Below, piece after piece: positions 59,684 to 64,000 of a stretch of DNA of 64,000 nucleotides (positions within the stretch are counted from its first letter, which is position 1; each line of letters begins with the position of its first letter). The position numbers and the translations under genes were made by a program. The notes under the pieces were generated by a model. It saw only the letters and a list, made by a program, of their open reading frames with translations, was not told where the DNA came from and did not search any database. The DNA comes from Cricetomys ansorgei (lineage: Eukaryota; Chordata; Mammalia; Rodentia; Nesomyidae). The stretch spans positions 6,034,501 through 6,098,500 of the forward strand of contig JAMJFZ010003581.1 of NCBI GenBank assembly GCA_026225945.1, written 5' to 3'.

Positions 59684-60950
59684 AAAATAATAAGACTGAA
59701 GGTTAAACACCAGTAATATTTTGAGGTAAAAGGAGGACCCAGAATCCCTGGAAGAATAATGACCTAGTTCAGCTGCATTTGAAACTTGGCTACGGTATGA
59801 GCTCTGGTAAGACAACACAGTCTAGTATATTACCTTACAACATTCCAGAAAAGCCTCAAAAAATGTTTCTGACCAATGGACTGGTATGATTTCTGGGTCT
59901 TGTCTAGCAAGCTTCTACACTGAAAGAGAAGATTCAAATGGAGTCAGGCATAGGTTTCAGTTACTCTTTCAAAACCACAAGCAGTGGTAGGTAGCTCTCT
60001 CTGTTTCTCACATGAAAAGAGTACATAATAATCCTGCAAATAAAGGGCTGAGAAGAAAAGAGAAGGAAAATAAATCTGGGAACAAAGTTCAGGCTCCTGA
60101 TTTGCTAAAAATGGCTTAAGAAACGGGACAGAGCCCTCTGCTGGTACATTATTAGATGAATCTGAATTTCCAAAGTGGATGAGATCTGGTTTGTTCTGTG
60201 TTGTCTGTAGGAAGCTGTTTAAAATCAGCAAGTAGCTATTTTCATAATAACACAGAGATAAACCTCATCTCTAATTCTTTTTATATGAGAAATAATATGT
60301 CACCTAATACATGCCAAGTGTAAGAAATCAAATGTTACTATGGAAAAATCCATTTGAGATAAGAGATACCAAGCTTGGAACACAAATGAAACTGACTTTG
60401 AATCAGAATAATCTGCAAGTGATTTTCACACATTTCTCGGCTTTATTTAGAGTACACGAACTGCTTTGAGGTACTTTCTACTAGGTAATTCCCCAAGTTC
60501 TTCTCAAATAAACTCATTTTATTTGTTTAAAGGAACTCTGATATTTGCAAAACCTTATAAACAAACGCAGAGTCCACTCCCCTTCCCACCCCGCGCATTC
60601 CAGAGGCTTTTAGATAATGAGTGGCCGAAAACACCATCAGATAGCAAACAAAGTAAGTAAAATTCTAGACATGAACCAGGTTCCCAAGGATGGCGTCTTT
60701 TGGAAAGATTTCTAAATGCAGTGTGTAGACTCTGCCATCTAGTGGTCTTGTAGATTAATTTGCCTGGAAAATTCCTGTGACTTAAGTTCTGAACTTTTAT
60801 TGAAAGAAAAGCTGAAAACCCATTCACTCTATGAGGCTACTGACTTCACAGTAGTAAACTTCCCATGCTGCTTTCTTCTCCCTTTCCCATAAAAATATGC
60901 AAATACTAAAGGCTTATGTCAGAGTTGGAGTTATGTTACATCCTCATTAT
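59681..60950. other. Intergenic, no recognised feature
   Basis: No supported gene or named repeat. Confidence 0.45.
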
Positions 60951-61053
60951 AACAGGGCTTTTGTTATTGCCTGTTATTGTTATCCATTGTGTGTTTTTCT
61001 TTTGCACATGATTATAAATGACCATTTTCAAATGATTTCCTTTTGCTTCCTGG

Positions 61054-61605
61054 TTGACTGGTAACTTGTTTCTCCATATAACTTGCTTGCCTCTGCAACC
61101 TTGGTTAAAGGTCAACCTGGTTTTCTTTTATGAACTCATGATTAACTTGTCTCTACAGTTGTTTTCAAAGGAGATCTTCCACAAAGTCAACCACAAGCAA
61201 CTTCAGCACTTTCTAGCTCCCAAGTTTGCCTTGGAATCTGCACACCCCTCAGCTTCAAAGCAGCTTGCCCCAGGTGGTGAAACCACAGACTGTTTCAAAA
61301 GACTGCTCTACTCTACTCTAGCCCAAGCTGTTTCTTCCACAGAACCTGGAGAACAAGTGAAACAGCTTGCACTCCCTGGCCTTGGCCAACATTCCAACCT
61401 TTTGGGGTTTCCCATCAATGATGCCCCATGTCAGCAAGAAGAATTCATAAACAATTACATTACCCTTTATTCCATTTATTACCATCTAAAAGTTGAAATT
61501 TTGGGTCTTACACTCACACACTGCCAGTTCTCACAGTACAGAGTTTTCCTTCTGGTAATCAGTAAACCAAGGCAAAAGAGTGGGATAACAGGAATGTGTG
61601 TATAA
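61054..61605 (+). other. 183-codon open frame, unassigned
   Basis: This is the longest uninterrupted frame in the window. It begins MTGNLFLHITCLPLQPWLKV and later reads QLALPGLGQHSN. I recognise no domain, signal peptide or splice context. The surrounding 60950-61950 has features of an LTR or other retroelement, including TATAAAAGAGAACAG near 61811, and phrases such as GATGCCCCATGTCAGCA resembling rodent ERV-related repeats. It is more likely a repeat-derived chance frame than a gene. Confidence 0.2.
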
Positions 61606-61949
61606 CTGCTAGTCTAAGGTCCGAGTGTCAGCACTCAGAAGACAGTAAGGAGATAGCATCTGTCTGGAGTTACTGCTGATTTATTCACATCCCACCTAAA
61701 TCCCTGTCTCTGCTCAACTGTTAATTTTGAAACATTATGGCTTCGCTAACTGCATCTCAACTGGCATTTGTCACCTATTTGTTTGGTCTGCTTGCCCAGC
61801 AGCAAGATTTGTATAAAAGAGAACAGAAATGTGCTGGCAGGTGTGTACTCTCTCATGAGTGGATGACTGAGGCCCAGCTGCCATAATTGAATTTATCTTG
61901 CGACCTATAGTGTATTGGGATTTTAATTCTAATATCATTTCAGTTTCAG

Positions 61950-63540
61950 ATGTATGATCTCAGAATTACATATCTTAGAATTCATCTCTTTGCAGTGTTG
62001 TAGTAGTACCCTTCTGTGTTGAGAAAAAAAAAAGTAAAATTATAGAATTAATTAACATTACTGTAAATCAGTATTCACTCTTGACATTTTAAAGATGCCA
62101 TTATTTTTACCTCCACATAAAGTGGGAAGACAGTGTGCTGCTGAACAGCTGCTACTGCAGAGCGTCAAAGATGTGACACAGGACATAGTTTGGAAAATTT
62201 CCACCAAGTTTCTCTCTTCTTCATCTTTGTTTTTCTCTGCCTCCCTCTTCTTTACTGTGACCAAACAATCTCCTACTTGGGTACTTTTACTGAATGCCAT
62301 TCTTTTCCACATTGCTTTACATTTCTTCTAACTTTCATTAATATACATACATGTACCCAGAAATACATGCCATGAGTTGGATGCAGGGAACACAGGAAGA
62401 CAGTCTTCTCCTAAAACACACCATATCACTTACCATATGCTAATGTAAGAATGCTGCTGAATATAAAAAAGCTCTGCATGAAGTCTTGTCCAGGAAGTGT
62501 GTAGAAAAGTACTCCGTTCTCCACCATATGCCTCACATTTTGTGGAAATATTTGGCCAATAAAGCACATTTGGGATTACATAAAATCTCCATCTTTGAAG
62601 TTAAACATGATCTCTGTTCACTCTCACTTACAAAGTGTATGAAAAACGACAACCTGAAGCACTTTGCTTTAGAAAGATTTCAGAAGAAAAGAGTGAATCT
62701 TTGAAAGAAAAATATCCCAGCAAAACTGAAAATACCAAGTATCGGACTTTGCACGTAGCTAGGCTACTTGCAATATTCCCTTGCTGCTCAGACTCACAAA
62801 TTATTATATCCCATTTGAAACTGACAAGGTTCATGGCTTCTAAATAGGTAAATGTATAAAGAGCACATCACAGCACCATCATTTATTGTGTTACACTTTC
62901 AGTTTACCTCAATGAAAACTTTGTTTGCGGAACAATTTATACAACGCTATTTTTCTAGTGAAGTAATATAATAAGGCCAAATAAAAGGATTTGGTGTTTT
63001 TAATAATTTGACGGCATGGTGTTATCGCCATTCAGTTACGGTGCTAGAAACACAAAAATCTAGGAATGGGTTGCTCAGGGTGAGAGCAGGAAATCTGAGG
63101 ACACTGGAGAAGTAGAAGGGAAAGGAAAAGTTACCCAAGGATAGACTGGCTCTCATTTTCTCAATTCACAAACATGCATGCGGGGGTAGGGATGAATCAG
63201 CAAGGCTTTTAAATCACTCTAGGGTTGAGTAAAATCTACCCTTCAAGTTGAGGCTTGTCTGTGGTTTGCTTAGTGAATATTTTTAATGCTTGGTTTAAAA
63301 TAGAACTGAACTTGAAAAGTAAAGCAGGGAAAACATCAGGGGTATGGGGAAAACAGGGTAGTTGGAAAGGGGGCCAACTGAAAGAGACCACACACCACAG
63401 ATTACATGTATTCAATTTGGGGCAAGCATTAACTTGATCTTTCATTAAAACAAGGAAATTTAAAACTGTGTTACTATAGAATGGATCATGTAAAAGAGGA
63501 ATGGTCTTGATAAAAATATATTCACGTCTATAAATGATGA
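61950..63540. other. Intergenic, no recognised feature
   Basis: Short overlapping frames on both strands only; no supported gene. Confidence 0.45.
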
Positions 63541-63660
63541 TTAAAACTTAGGTGCTTGAGGAATATATTAAAATAAAATTAAAATTAATTAATAAGAATT
63601 TAAAAATAAAGTAAAATTAAAATAAAAAAATTAAAAATTTAAAAAGATTTAAAAACTTCA
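63541..63660. repeat. AT-rich low-complexity stretch
   Basis: Repeated AAATTAAAAT and AAATTTAAAAAG motifs. Confidence 0.85.
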
Positions 63661-64000
63661 ATAGAAGATCTTACAGCACATTAAGGTAAAATAAAGGCCG
63701 TGGAAATCATTCTTTATCTTCACAGCATAGTCATGAATAGAAAAAGATTATTTTATCTCAGTTTTACACAGACAAGTAGCTTTGCAAAACTGTTGAATTT
63801 CTGGGTGTGTACATCCAATGCGTGGCACTTTTTTATCACAGTTCTTGAACTCATCATAGTAGAGGCAGGGGTTAGCTGCAAAAAAAGAATAACACACAAC
63901 ATTGTGTTTAAAACAGTAGCAACCATTGAGGAAAGGCTATCTTCCTAAAGGTGCAAAGAGAAATGTTCTGTATAAGAGAGGATTGATTTGATTAGGGTGA
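63661..64000. other. Unassigned right-edge sequence
   Basis: A short frame (63700-63948) without family resemblance; nothing else recognised. Confidence 0.4.

Overview
This is nuclear DNA from a muroid rodent. The support is three B1 SINEs, B2/B3/B4-type SINEs, many rodent L1 (Lx-like) fragments, several solo LTRs of ERV2 (betaretrovirus-like) type, and dense CA/CT microsatellites. The species cannot be fixed from sequence alone. The three B1 copies share an uncommon 3' half (reading AGAGTTACAACAGAGAAACC), which may point to a lineage. No tRNA, rRNA or CRISPR was seen.

The only convincing protein gene is a two-coding-exon secreted-peptide gene on the + strand. Its signal-peptide exon is 46493-46561 and its terminal exon is 50114-50503, with phase-0 GT/AG splicing, giving 152 residues. 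The hydrophobic leader ending in TEG, the exon junction, and the start of the mature part (VMAQKEL; VIAQTQKEL and FLTQSEKEP in the paralogues) resemble the exocrine gland-secreted peptide (ESP) family, rodent vomeronasal pheromones that in mouse form a cluster near the class I MHC. Two paralogous terminal exons lie upstream. Copy 1 (17827-18218) has a 1-base deletion, and copy 2 (31276-31677) has one in-frame TAA. Neither has a recognisable signal exon.

Layout: 1-10.4 kb is a repeat-laden left flank with a solo LTR (5922-6900) and a decayed L1. About 10.47-28.6 kb is duplication unit A (copy 1). 28.8-36.9 kb is unit B (copy 2). 36.9-54.9 kb is unit C (the intact gene). 54.9-56.6 kb is unit D, truncated by an antisense L1 (56.6-58.2 kb). 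58.2-64 kb is a right flank with no recognised gene.

The units align to each other through shared noncoding blocks and shared old L1 fragments. They differ by later LTR and L1 insertions, which order the duplications (B and C share an L1 whose site is empty in A). Unit A lost the promoter and signal-exon region by deletion. In unit B an ERV protease/dUTPase fragment occupies that interval. The window is therefore a birth-and-death cluster of a fast-evolving secreted chemosignal family with one potentially functional member.
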